Assembly (NCBI GenBank): GCA_025351545.1
Contig: JANXVQ010000265.1
Span: forward strand, 1 to 12,685
Length of the DNA stretch: 12,685 nt
From: Spirosoma sp.
GTDB lineage: Bacteria; Bacteroidota; Bacteroidia; Cytophagales; Spirosomataceae
Direction: 5' to 3'
Of the stretch, positions 1-5,681 are shown one piece after another (positions within the stretch are counted from its first letter, which is position 1; each line of letters begins with the position of its first letter). The translations under genes were made by a program, and so were the position numbers. Under the pieces are notes generated by a model that saw only the letters and a program-made list of their open reading frames with translations, made no database searches and had not been told where the DNA came from.

Positions 1-80
1 AAGTCATCGAACTCCTGAGGCAGCAAGCTGGTCAGTGCCAGAAACTGGCTTTGGTTTTGTCTCAATGTCTGGTAATCCAT
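1..80 (-). CDS. Probable IS transposase, N-terminal fragment (cut by window edge)
   Basis: A minus-strand reading frame opens with ATG at 78-80 and stays open for 26 codons to the left edge. It begins MDYQTLRQNQSQFLALTSLL and continues PQEFDD. This polar, Gln-rich start followed by a 'LTSLxPxEFD' helix resembles, from memory, the N-terminus of transposases with a DDE endonuclease and an N-terminal helix-turn-helix found in Spirosoma-type genomes. No catalytic residue lies in the visible part, so the assignment rests on the N-terminal pattern only. If correct, one end of an insertion sequence lies between about 81 and 200, but I could not identify its terminal repeat. Confidence 0.5.
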   Translation of the reverse strand, partial: MDYQTLRQNQSQFLALTSLLPQEFDD

Positions 81-274
81 TTGGCAAAGATAAGCCTGTC
101 AGCCACGCGTTGTCCCAACTAATCAATCCGAATAATCTTTATTATATATTGTAGTTTTCATCATTAAATTTTTTGCACCGGTTGCAGAACTTATTTTAAA
201 TTTTAGTATGTGGGAATGTACGGAAAACATAATGCATCACAGGCACGACGGTTGTCAGTAGCTAACTCTGAACT

Positions 275-317
275 GCCAGTGTTACATTGCCAGCCAATGC
301 AGTTATGTAACACTGGC
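275..317. repeat. Perfect 13-bp inverted repeat with 17-base loop
   Basis: The left arm GCCAGTGTTACAT (275-287) and right arm ATGTAACACTGGC (305-317) are exact reverse complements separated by 17 bases. The stem would be strong in RNA from either strand. Neither side has a clean run of T directly after the stem; TTTT at 321-324 lies three bases beyond on the plus strand. It may act as a terminator or 3'-end stabiliser for the minus-strand reductase, be a protein-binding site, or be a remnant of mobile DNA. The repeat is certain; its role is not. Confidence 0.75.
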
Positions 318-331
318 GCATTTTAATGTGC
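316..331. repeat. Second hairpin overlapping the 13-bp repeat
   Basis: GCGCATT (316-322) and AATGTGC (325-331) can pair in plus-strand RNA with one G-U pair and a two-base turn. The left arm uses the last bases of the right arm of the 275-317 repeat, so the two structures partly compete. Confidence 0.4.
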
Positions 332-349
332 AGTTTCGCCATTATACCG

Positions 350-365
350 GCACTACGCCCAGTGC
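350..365. repeat. Small hairpin followed by TTTT on the plus strand
   Basis: GCACT (350-354) pairs with AGTGC (361-365) around a six-base loop, and TTTT follows at 366-369. Outer CCGG tracts at 347-350 and 372-375 could extend the fold. It looks like a weak intrinsic terminator on the plus strand, but no plus-strand gene lies upstream. Confidence 0.3.
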
Positions 366-385
366 TTTTCGCCGGACTTAGCCGC

Positions 386-410
386 TGGTTTTGTTAAAGG
401 CAAAAAACCA
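386..410 (-). terminator. Possible AT-rich terminator of the reductase gene
   Basis: TGGTTTT (386-392) and AAAACCA (404-410) are perfect 7-bp complements with an 11-base loop. They begin ten bases past the stop codon of the minus-strand reductase. The stem is A/T-rich and no long T-tract follows it in the minus direction, so this is a weak terminator candidate. Confidence 0.3.
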
Positions 411-420
411 ATCTGTACAA

Positions 421-1461
421 TTAAATTTCCAGCACCACCCCGTCACTTTCGGGGTAGCCAGTACAGGTTAGTACCCAGCCTTCGCGAAGATCCCGATTGG
501 TCAATACATCATTAATTGTCATATGGATGCTTCCCGATTGACAACGAGCGATACACGTTGAACAACGCCCTCCTCGGCAACTGTAAGGAAGCGCAATACC
601 TTCATCCAAGGCAGCCTGCAAAATAGATTTGTAAGCCTGAACCTGAATCTCGACCTCGCGCCCTTTAAATCTCAATAATACGGTTCGATCCTGGGCAAGT
701 GCGGGCGGGGGCGTTAATACAACCGGTTCAATTACGAAATTCTCACGCTTGATCTGATCAGGCCGAAATCCGCTGAATACGGTCGTAAATTGTATCATTC
801 GCATATAATCGCTCGGGCCGCACACATAAAAATGGAGCGTCTGTCGATCCGATGTGCCAACTAAATCGGGTAGTAATCGTTCGAGCATGACATTATTCAA
901 CCGCCCGCGTAGGCCAGTCCATTCGTCAAATGGATTACTCAGCAAGTAAAATAATCGAAACCGATCAGGAAACTGGCGCTGAAGTTCGTTTAGCTCCTCT
1001 CGAAAAATGATGCTTCGTTCGTTGGAATTACTGTAAAGCAGCGTGATTTTCCGCTGCGATTCTGTCCATAAAATTTGTTTGACAATAGCGAATAAAGGTG
1101 TGATGCCACTGCCAGCCCCTAAAAGCACCAGATCGCCCGGCATATTTTCATCAAGTGTAAAGCGCCCAGCGGGGTATAAACTGGTCAATACATCGCCAAC
1201 CTGTAGTGTATCGAGCAGATGACGGGAAATCTCCCCATTCTGTATACGCTTGATAGTCAGTCGCAACGGTTCATTCGCAGCCGAACTAAGCGAGTAAGAT
1301 CGGCGAACCTCGTGACCGTGATGAGTCAAAATTAGCGTTAGAAATTGTCCGGCACGGTGTAAAACAGGTTGTCCATCTATAGACTCCAGATGGTAACTTT
1401 TGGTATCTGACGTTTCGGAATGGATGCGGACAATACGAAGTTTAAGAAAATCGCTGGTCAT
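421..1461 (-). CDS. FAD/NAD(P)H-dependent 2Fe-2S ferredoxin reductase (PaaE-like)
   Basis: This 346-aa soluble flavoprotein should pass electrons from NAD(P)H through FAD to a 2Fe-2S cluster and on to an unknown partner. Domains run in the ferredoxin-reductase then plant-ferredoxin order. The FAD-binding barrel carries RSYSLSS at residues 54-60. The nucleotide-binding domain has GAGSGITP near 115-122 and YVCGPSDYM at 212-220. The C-terminal ferredoxin domain has the cysteine pattern C295-x4-C300-x2-C303-x29-C333, so all four cluster ligands are present. The arrangement matches phenylacetyl-CoA epoxygenase reductase PaaE and related oxygenase reductases. No oxygenase or paaABCD gene is nearby, so the true partner is unknown and I give no symbol. 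It is transcribed alone, away from nadA, with a candidate promoter 20 bases upstream. Confidence 0.88.
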   Translation of the reverse strand: MTSDFLKLRIVRIHSETSDTKSYHLESIDGQPVLHRAGQFLTLILTHHGHEVRRSYSLSSAANEPLRLTIKRIQNGEISRHLLDTLQVGDVLTSLYPAGRFTLDENMPGDLVLLGAGSGITPLFAIVKQILWTESQRKITLLYSNSNERSIIFREELNELQRQFPDRFRLFYLLSNPFDEWTGLRGRLNNVMLERLLPDLVGTSDRQTLHFYVCGPSDYMRMIQFTTVFSGFRPDQIKRENFVIEPVVLTPPPALAQDRTVLLRFKGREVEIQVQAYKSILQAALDEGIALPYSCRGGRCSTCIARCQSGSIHMTINDVLTNRDLREGWVLTCTGYPESDGVVLEI

Positions 1462-1480
1462 GAATGGGAAAGCTTTATGC

Positions 1481-1488
1481 CAAAACTA
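1481..1488 (-). promoter_or_regulatory. Candidate Bacteroidota -7 element for the reductase gene
   Basis: Read on the minus strand, this is TAGTTTTG, a full match to the Bacteroidota -7 consensus TAnnTTTG. It lies 20 bases upstream of the reductase ATG, implying a leader of about 12-16 bases. No clear TTG -33 element is seen at the usual spacing, so support is from the -7 element and position only. Confidence 0.45.
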
Positions 1489-1557
1489 ACCAAATACTGA
1501 TCATTGTTTGAAAGCCCGAAACGTTTCCTGAAATTCGCCCCACCGATTTATACGTGC

Positions 1558-1571
1558 GGTGTATATGCACC
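1558..1571. promoter_or_regulatory. Near-palindrome upstream of nadA, possible operator
   Basis: GGTGTATATGCACC is symmetric except for one central T/G pair and lies about 75 bases before the nadA start, between the divergent reductase and nadA genes. Its size and place fit a dimeric repressor site, for example an NAD-pathway regulator. No family consensus was matched, and no good TAnnTTTG element was found for nadA. Confidence 0.25.
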
Positions 1572-1646
1572 ACTCTGCATAGGTCAGCTTATCTAATGTA
1601 GTGACATTTTACCGTTATTCGTTGTTTAGTATAGAAACCCCCTAGC

Positions 1647-2645
1647 ATGCCATCAATGGAAGCACTCCTGGAAGAAGTTCAACGTGTCGGTTATGTCAAC
1701 AAACCGGTCGCTGAAGACATAGATTTAGTCGCCGAAATCAATCGACTCAAGAAAGAGAAGAATGCTGTCATTCTGGCTCATTATTATGTAGACGGTGCCA
1801 TTCAGGATATAGCCGATTATATTGGTGATAGCCTTGGCCTGAGCCAGCAGGCAGCCGCTACCCCTGCCGACATGATTGTGTTTTGTGGTGTGCATTTTAT
1901 GGGTGAAACAGCGAAAGTATTGTCGCCCGGAAAAAAGGTTGTCATTCCCGATCTTAACGCCGGTTGTTCACTTGCCGACTCGGCTCCGGCCGATAAATTC
2001 GCGGAGTTCAAAGCACAGTATCCCGATCATATTGTCCTGTCATACATCAACTGTTCGGCCGAAATAAAAGCTTTATCCGACATCATCGTTACGTCGTCAA
2101 ACGCGTTGAAAATTGTCGAAAGCCTGCCCAAAGATCAGAAAATTATCTTCGCGCCCGATGCTAACCTCGGGCGCTTCGTCTCGAAGAAAACCGGTCGCGA
2201 TATGGTTCTCTGGGATGGGGCCTGCATTGTTCACATCGACATTTCGCTCGAAAAACTGAACAAACTACGGGTGCAGTATCCCGAAGCAAAATTTATTGCC
2301 CACCCCGAGTGCCAGGAGCATATTTTGAGCCAGGCCGATTTTGTCGGTTCAACAACGGCCCTGCTGAAATATGTAGTGGATAGCCCTGAACAAACATTTA
2401 TTGTGGGGACAGAAGCCGGGATTCTGCACAAAATGAAACAGGCGGTTCCAAACAAGAAAATCATTCCGGCACCAGCCAGTCAAAATAACACCTGCGCCTG
2501 TTCGGAATGCCCTTATATGAAAATGAACACGATGGAGAAGGTCTACAACGCCCTGCTCTACGAACAACCAGAAATTATTGTTCCGGAAGATGTGCGACTG
2601 AAAGCGTACGAATCTGTAGCAAGAATGCTGGAGTTGAGCAAGTAA
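1647..2645 (+). CDS. nadA: Quinolinate synthase A
   Basis: This 332-aa cytoplasmic [4Fe-4S] enzyme condenses iminoaspartate, made by NadB, with dihydroxyacetone phosphate to give quinolinate, the precursor of the NAD ring. The three expected cluster ligands are visible: C80 in [14 protein letters not shown]193 in WDGACIVH, and C288 at the end of the CACSECPYM motif (283-291). The substrate-loop motifs AHYYVD (44-49), [11 protein letters not shown] (132-142) and HPEC (219-222) are also intact. Length and motif order match the standard three-domain NadA. The ATG at 1647 is taken as the start; a second ATG three codons later is equally possible because no Shine-Dalgarno site is evident. nadB follows on the same strand but is separated by a two-gene cassette. 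nadC, the usual next enzyme, is not in the window. Confidence 0.97.
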   Translation: MPSMEALLEEVQRVGYVNKPVAEDIDLVAEINRLKKEKNAVILAHYYVDGAIQDIADYIGDSLGLSQQAAATPADMIVFCGVHFMGETAKVLSPGKKVVIPDLNAGCSLADSAPADKFAEFKAQYPDHIVLSYINCSAEIKALSDIIVTSSNALKIVESLPKDQKIIFAPDANLGRFVSKKTGRDMVLWDGACIVHIDISLEKLNKLRVQYPEAKFIAHPECQEHILSQADFVGSTTALLKYVVDSPEQTFIVGTEAGILHKMKQAVPNKKIIPAPASQNNTCACSECPYMKMNTMEKVYNALLYEQPEIIVPEDVRLKAYESVARMLELSK

Positions 2646-2679
2646 AAATCTGGCAAATAGTGCTAACAAACCAAAAACT

Positions 2680-2910
2680 ATGAACTGGCGAGATTATATT
2701 ACCTCAGACCCGACTATCATGTTCGGGAAACCCGTCATAAAAGGCACAAGAATCCCTGTTGATTTAATTTTAGAGAAGTTGGGTACTGGTGAAACAATAC
2801 CACAACTATTGGATTCGTACCCACGTATTACGGAAGAAGCACTGTATGCCTGTTTATTGTTTGCATCAGAAGCAGTGAAAAATGAGGTGGTCTATGCCCA
2901 AGCCGGATGA
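2680..2910 (+). CDS. DUF433 family protein, probable antitoxin
   Basis: This 76-aa protein matches the DUF433 pattern across nearly its whole length: SDPTIMFGKPVIKGTRIPV at residues 9-27, then LEKLGTGETI and a DSYPRITEEALYACLLFA helix (45-62). DUF433 proteins have a small helix-turn-helix-like fold and are often encoded just before PIN-like DUF5615 proteins, where they are regarded as antitoxins. That arrangement holds here: the 3' end overlaps the DUF5615 gene in a different frame. It begins 34 bases after the nadA stop, with no recognisable promoter of its own, and probably rides on the nadA transcript. Base composition is lower in GC than nadA (21 of 60 bases at 2761-2820 against 31 of 60 at 1921-1980), which suggests separate acquisition. 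Antitoxin function is inferred from family and pairing. Confidence 0.85.
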   Translation: MNWRDYITSDPTIMFGKPVIKGTRIPVDLILEKLGTGETIPQLLDSYPRITEEALYACLLFASEAVKNEVVYAQAG

Positions 2911-3271
2911 CCTATCTTTTGTAGCTAATGAAAACTTTGATTTCGCTGTTGTTAAACAATTACGAGACAAAGGCTACTTTGTTCTGGCTATAGCTGAATC
3001 TTTTTTTAGCATACCTGACCCGCAAGTGTTGCAAATTGCCACTGACCGAAAGGCTATTTTACTTACTGAAGACAAAGATTTTGGCGAACTTGTCCATCGG
3101 CTTCGTATGCCCCATTGTGGCATTTTGCTAGTTCGACTACTCAAAATAAGTTGCGCAGAAAAATCACAACGCATATGCGAGGTTATCGAAAAGCTGGGCA
3201 ACGAACTTCGCAATAGCTTTTCAGTCCTAAGTAATGACCAACTACGCATTCGACCGGCTCAACCTAACTAA
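2894..3271 (+). CDS. DUF5615 PIN-like protein, probable toxin nuclease
   Basis: This 125-aa protein has the DUF5615 (Mut7-C-related, PIN-like) layout. FVANENFD at residues 9-16 corresponds to the first acidic strand, and LLTEDKDFGELV at 56-67 holds the clustered acids E59, D60 and D62. LRMPHCGILLVRL follows, as usual after the DFG turn. Such proteins are predicted metal-dependent RNases paired with DUF433 antitoxins. The first motif has Asn at position 12 where classical PIN domains have Asp; E13 may supply the charge. I prefer the ATG at 2894, which leaves nine residues before the domain; an in-frame ATG at 2882 would add MRWS. The gene overlaps DUF433 by 17 bases, or 29 with the earlier start, and ends three bases before the nadB ATG, so translation of all three may be coupled. 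Toxic activity is not shown by the sequence. Confidence 0.83.
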   Translation: MPKPDDLSFVANENFDFAVVKQLRDKGYFVLAIAESFFSIPDPQVLQIATDRKAILLTEDKDFGELVHRLRMPHCGILLVRLLKISCAEKSQRICEVIEKLGNELRNSFSVLSNDQLRIRPAQPN

Positions 3272-3274
3272 ACA

Positions 3275-4861
3275 ATGCCTCATCAATTCGATTTTCTAGT
3301 TATCGGCTCCGGTATTGCGGGCCTGAGTTATGCCACCAAACTGGCAATGCACTTTGAAAAGTTGCAGCAAGACATAAAAATCGGCGTGATAACGAAAGTT
3401 CAAGCCGACGAAACCAACACCAAATATGCCCAGGGTGGCATTGCGGCTGTATGGTCGGAAGATGACTCGTTTGAGAAGCACATCGAAGACACGATGGTAG
3501 CGGGTGATTTTCTGAGCGACCGTCATATCGTCGAAATTGTCGTTCGGGAAGCACCAGAACGTATCCAGGAATTGATCAACTACGGTACTCGATTCGATAA
3601 GGAACACGGCGGCATAGATTATGACCTCGCCAAAGAAGGGGGCCATTCCGACTTCCGGATTCTCCATTTTAAAGACATCACCGGGGCTGAAATTGAACGG
3701 GCCTTGCTCGAAAAGGCCAATTCACTGAAATCCATTGAAATTTTCACGCATTTCTACGCGGTCGAACTTATTACCCGGCACCAGCTTGGCGAAACCGTTC
3801 ACCGCTACGATACAGATAATAAGTGCTTTGGTGCTTATGTGCTGAATACCAGAACAGGCCAGGTTGAACAGTTTTTAGCCAAAACAACATTACTGGCCAC
3901 TGGCGGTATCGGCAATATTTATCAAAACACAACCAATCCCAATATTGCTACCGGCGACGGTATTGCGATGGCTTACCGCGCCAAGGGAATTGGGAAGGAC
4001 ATGGAGTTCATTCAGTTTCACCCCACGGCGCTGTATGAGCCGGGCAAAAAACCCAATTTCCTGATTTCGGAAGCAGTACGCGGATTTGGTGGTGTGTTGC
4101 GGACTCGAACCGGTGAGACGTTCATGGAAAATTATGACCCTCGCCTATCGCTGGCTCCGCGCGATATTGTGGCCCGAGCCATCGACTCCGAAATGAAAAA
4201 AGCCGGCGACCCACACGTTTATTTAGACGTTACCCACTGCGATTACGAGAAGTTCATTGAGCATTTCCCAAACATCACGGCCTATTGTCGTGACCATTTA
4301 GGGCTTGATTTACGGAAAGACTATATCCCGGTTGTACCCGCCCAACACTACCTCTGCGGGGGTGTTCGGGTAAATGAGTGGGGCCAAACAAACATTCAAT
4401 TCCTTTATGCCGTCGGCGAATGTGCCTGTACCGGCCTACACGGCGCTAATCGACTGGCATCAAACTCATTACTCGAAGCGGTGGTATTTGGGCATCGGGC
4501 TTATGAAAAAACGGTTGAATTACTAAATCAGGCTGCTTTACCCGAGAATATACCCGCCTGGAATGACGCCGGCACAACTCACCCCGAAGAGCTGGTGCTC
4601 GTGACCGAGATGAAGAAAGAATTAGAGTCGATTATGTCGAACTATGTTGGTATTGTCCGGACGAACCGGCGACTGAAACGGGCTATGGACCGGCTGGAAC
4701 TACTCTATTTAGAGCACGAAGAACTCTACCGCCAGTCAAAAGTGTCGGTGCCAATTTGCGAACTTCGGAATATGATTGAAGTTGCTTATCTGGTTATAAA
4801 AATGGCAATGGCCCGACGCGAAAACAGCGGATTACATTTTAATCTGGATAATGTAAAGTGA
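3275..4861 (+). CDS. nadB: L-aspartate oxidase
   Basis: This 528-aa cytoplasmic flavoenzyme oxidises L-aspartate to iminoaspartate, which NadA converts to quinolinate. It shows the succinate dehydrogenase/fumarate reductase flavoprotein fold. The FAD-binding GSGIAG motif is at residues 11-16, KYAQGGIAAV at 50-59 and EGGHSDFRILH at 121-131. HPTALYEPG (249-257) and LAPRDIVARAID (293-304) line the substrate site; R296, H358 and E121 correspond by motif to the active-site Arg, His and Glu of E. coli NadB. GANRLASNSLLEAVVFG (390-406) and a helical C-terminal domain complete the protein, so it looks full length and intact. The ATG lies only three bases after the DUF5615 stop, so its expression probably depends on the transcript that carries nadA and the inserted pair. 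Confidence 0.97.
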   Translation: MPHQFDFLVIGSGIAGLSYATKLAMHFEKLQQDIKIGVITKVQADETNTKYAQGGIAAVWSEDDSFEKHIEDTMVAGDFLSDRHIVEIVVREAPERIQELINYGTRFDKEHGGIDYDLAKEGGHSDFRILHFKDITGAEIERALLEKANSLKSIEIFTHFYAVELITRHQLGETVHRYDTDNKCFGAYVLNTRTGQVEQFLAKTTLLATGGIGNIYQNTTNPNIATGDGIAMAYRAKGIGKDMEFIQFHPTALYEPGKKPNFLISEAVRGFGGVLRTRTGETFMENYDPRLSLAPRDIVARAIDSEMKKAGDPHVYLDVTHCDYEKFIEHFPNITAYCRDHLGLDLRKDYIPVVPAQHYLCGGVRVNEWGQTNIQFLYAVGECACTGLHGANRLASNSLLEAVVFGHRAYEKTVELLNQAALPENIPAWNDAGTTHPEELVLVTEMKKELESIMSNYVGIVRTNRRLKRAMDRLELLYLEHEELYRQSKVSVPICELRNMIEVAYLVIKMAMARRENSGLHFNLDNVK

Positions 4862-4897
4862 CGCGCTGGTAAGCATTCTGATGGAGCAAAGTCTGGG

Positions 4898-4924
4898 ATT
4901 TACCCGAACGCCAATTGGGTTAAT
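4898..4924 (+). terminator. Possible terminator after nadB
   Basis: ATTTACCC (4898-4905) pairs with GGGTTAAT (4917-4924) in seven of eight positions with an 11-base loop, and TATTGTTTT follows. It lies 37 bases past the nadB stop, a suitable place for a weak intrinsic terminator. It directly abuts the promoter of the next gene pair. Confidence 0.35.
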
Positions 4925-4926
4925 TA

Positions 4927-4954
4927 TTGTTTTACAGTGAAATAAGTACCTTTG
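4927..4954 (+). promoter_or_regulatory. Bacteroidota-type promoter for the 63-aa/DUF6169-like pair
   Basis: TTG at 4927-4929 (-33 element) is followed after 17 bases by TACCTTTG at 4947-4954, a full match to the -7 consensus TAnnTTTG. This is the best promoter in the window. Transcription should begin around 4958-4962, leaving almost no leader before ATG 4964 and about 12 bases before ATG 4973. It implies that the following pair is transcribed independently of nadB. Confidence 0.6.
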
Positions 4955-4963
4955 ACCTATCGC

Positions 4964-5155
4964 ATGACTACTATGAAACCAGTACACGATCCAAACAACC
5001 GGCCGAAAGGTGGAGCGGCTTTGTTCCGGTGGATTCTGGAACAACGAAAACTGGAGGAAAGCCAGCCCCGAGAACTGACCGAAAGTCAGAAAGGGGCTAT
5101 CGCTGAATTGAAAAAACGTAATGCAGAACGAGGAACAACAGTTATTAAAGCATGA
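4964..5155 (+). CDS. Small charged protein of unknown function
   Basis: I do not recognise a family for this 63-aa protein. It begins MTTMKPVHDPNNRPKGGAAL, continues with a predicted amphipathic helix FRWILEQRKLEESQP, and ends with a Lys/Glu/Arg-rich helix ELTESQKGAIAELKKRNAER. It has no signal peptide, membrane segment or cysteine. A strong promoter element ends nine bases upstream of ATG 4964; ATG 4973 (60 aa) is an alternative start and is perhaps likelier if the leader is not to be nearly absent. Its last 35 bases overlap the start of the DUF6169-like gene in another frame, which supports it as a real, co-translated gene. Small size, charge and overlap recall antitoxins or partner proteins of two-gene modules, but this is analogy only. 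Confidence 0.65.
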   Translation: MTTMKPVHDPNNRPKGGAALFRWILEQRKLEESQPRELTESQKGAIAELKKRNAERGTTVIKA

Positions 5156-5645
5156 CTTTACGTTTGGCGGTGGTTACACAAACTCCTACTATTTTGTCAA
5201 TGGAGTAGGCATTACCTACGAAGTAATGTTTAAGCCATCAGGCTATTTATTTCCAGAACATCCTGAATTTAATGAGGATGTTTATGAGTTCATTATTCGC
5301 ATCGAAGAGAATACACTTACTATAAATCCTCCGTCCGACTCTCTTCTGCCACTAACGATTGCCGCCATTTTTCGGGATTTTTTTAAACGGGAAGGAGCCA
5401 TCGTTGTTTACATCTGCGATTCATCAGATGGGCGACAGGCTATCCGTTTTAGAAAATTCAACACGTGGTATGGCTATTTCGAAGGGAGGGGCACAACGCT
5501 GATGAAGATAGATTTGGCGTTCGAAGACAAGGATATGCCCGTTTATACTTCACTTATTCTACAGGCTAAACATCCACTCCTTCAACACATTATCGTAGCT
5601 TACCAACGACTAATTCTCTGGGCCGATAGTGAGGATAAACAATAA
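5121..5645 (+). CDS. DUF6169-like protein of unknown function
   Basis: This 174-aa protein appears to belong to DUF6169, a family I know mainly from Bacteroidota. The marks are an aromatic N-terminal beta region (FTFGGGYTNSYYFVNGVGITYEV, in two strands at residues 13-35), LFPEHPEFNEDVYEF at 43-57, and the signature YICDSSDGRQAIRFRKFNTWY at about 97-117. No membrane segment or signal peptide is present, so it should be cytosolic. The conserved DSSDGR stretch could be an active or binding site, but no biochemical role is known to me. It overlaps the upstream 63-aa gene by 35 bases and ends 36 bases before the GS-like gene. A sample at 5281-5340 holds 22 G/C of 60, lower than the nad genes, consistent with accessory origin. 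Family assignment is from memory of the signature. Confidence 0.7.
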   Translation: MQNEEQQLLKHDFTFGGGYTNSYYFVNGVGITYEVMFKPSGYLFPEHPEFNEDVYEFIIRIEENTLTINPPSDSLLPLTIAAIFRDFFKREGAIVVYICDSSDGRQAIRFRKFNTWYGYFEGRGTTLMKIDLAFEDKDMPVYTSLILQAKHPLLQHIIVAYQRLILWADSEDKQ

Positions 5646-5681
5646 TCCTGTATGTTCTCGGCTTAATACGTCTACAGAATC

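Larger units (their letters stand above)
81..420. other. Gene-free intergenic region rich in inverted repeats
   Basis: These 340 bases separate the reductase stop from the putative transposase start, both on the minus strand. No convincing reading frame is present on either strand. Positions 120-170 are very AT-rich. Positions 275-410 hold four potential stem-loops, listed separately. One end of the putative insertion sequence should fall near the left part, but neither a terminal repeat nor a target-site duplication could be fixed with only one side visible. Confidence 0.6.

Noticed and set aside
421..1461. paaE of a phenylacetate degradation operon
   Set aside because: Domain order fits PaaE, but no paaABCD or other phenylacetate gene is present, so the specific symbol is not supported.
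1817..2011. Minus-strand open frame inside nadA
   Set aside because: It is a shadow of the intact nadA frame and its product has no family-like motif.
2349..2669. 106-codon minus-strand frame covering the nadA 3' end
   Set aside because: It is antisense to conserved NadA motifs; the Cys/Phe/His-rich product looks like reverse-frame noise.
3296..3667. 123-codon minus-strand frame inside nadB
   Set aside because: It is opposite the conserved FAD-binding region of NadB and has no recognisable domain.
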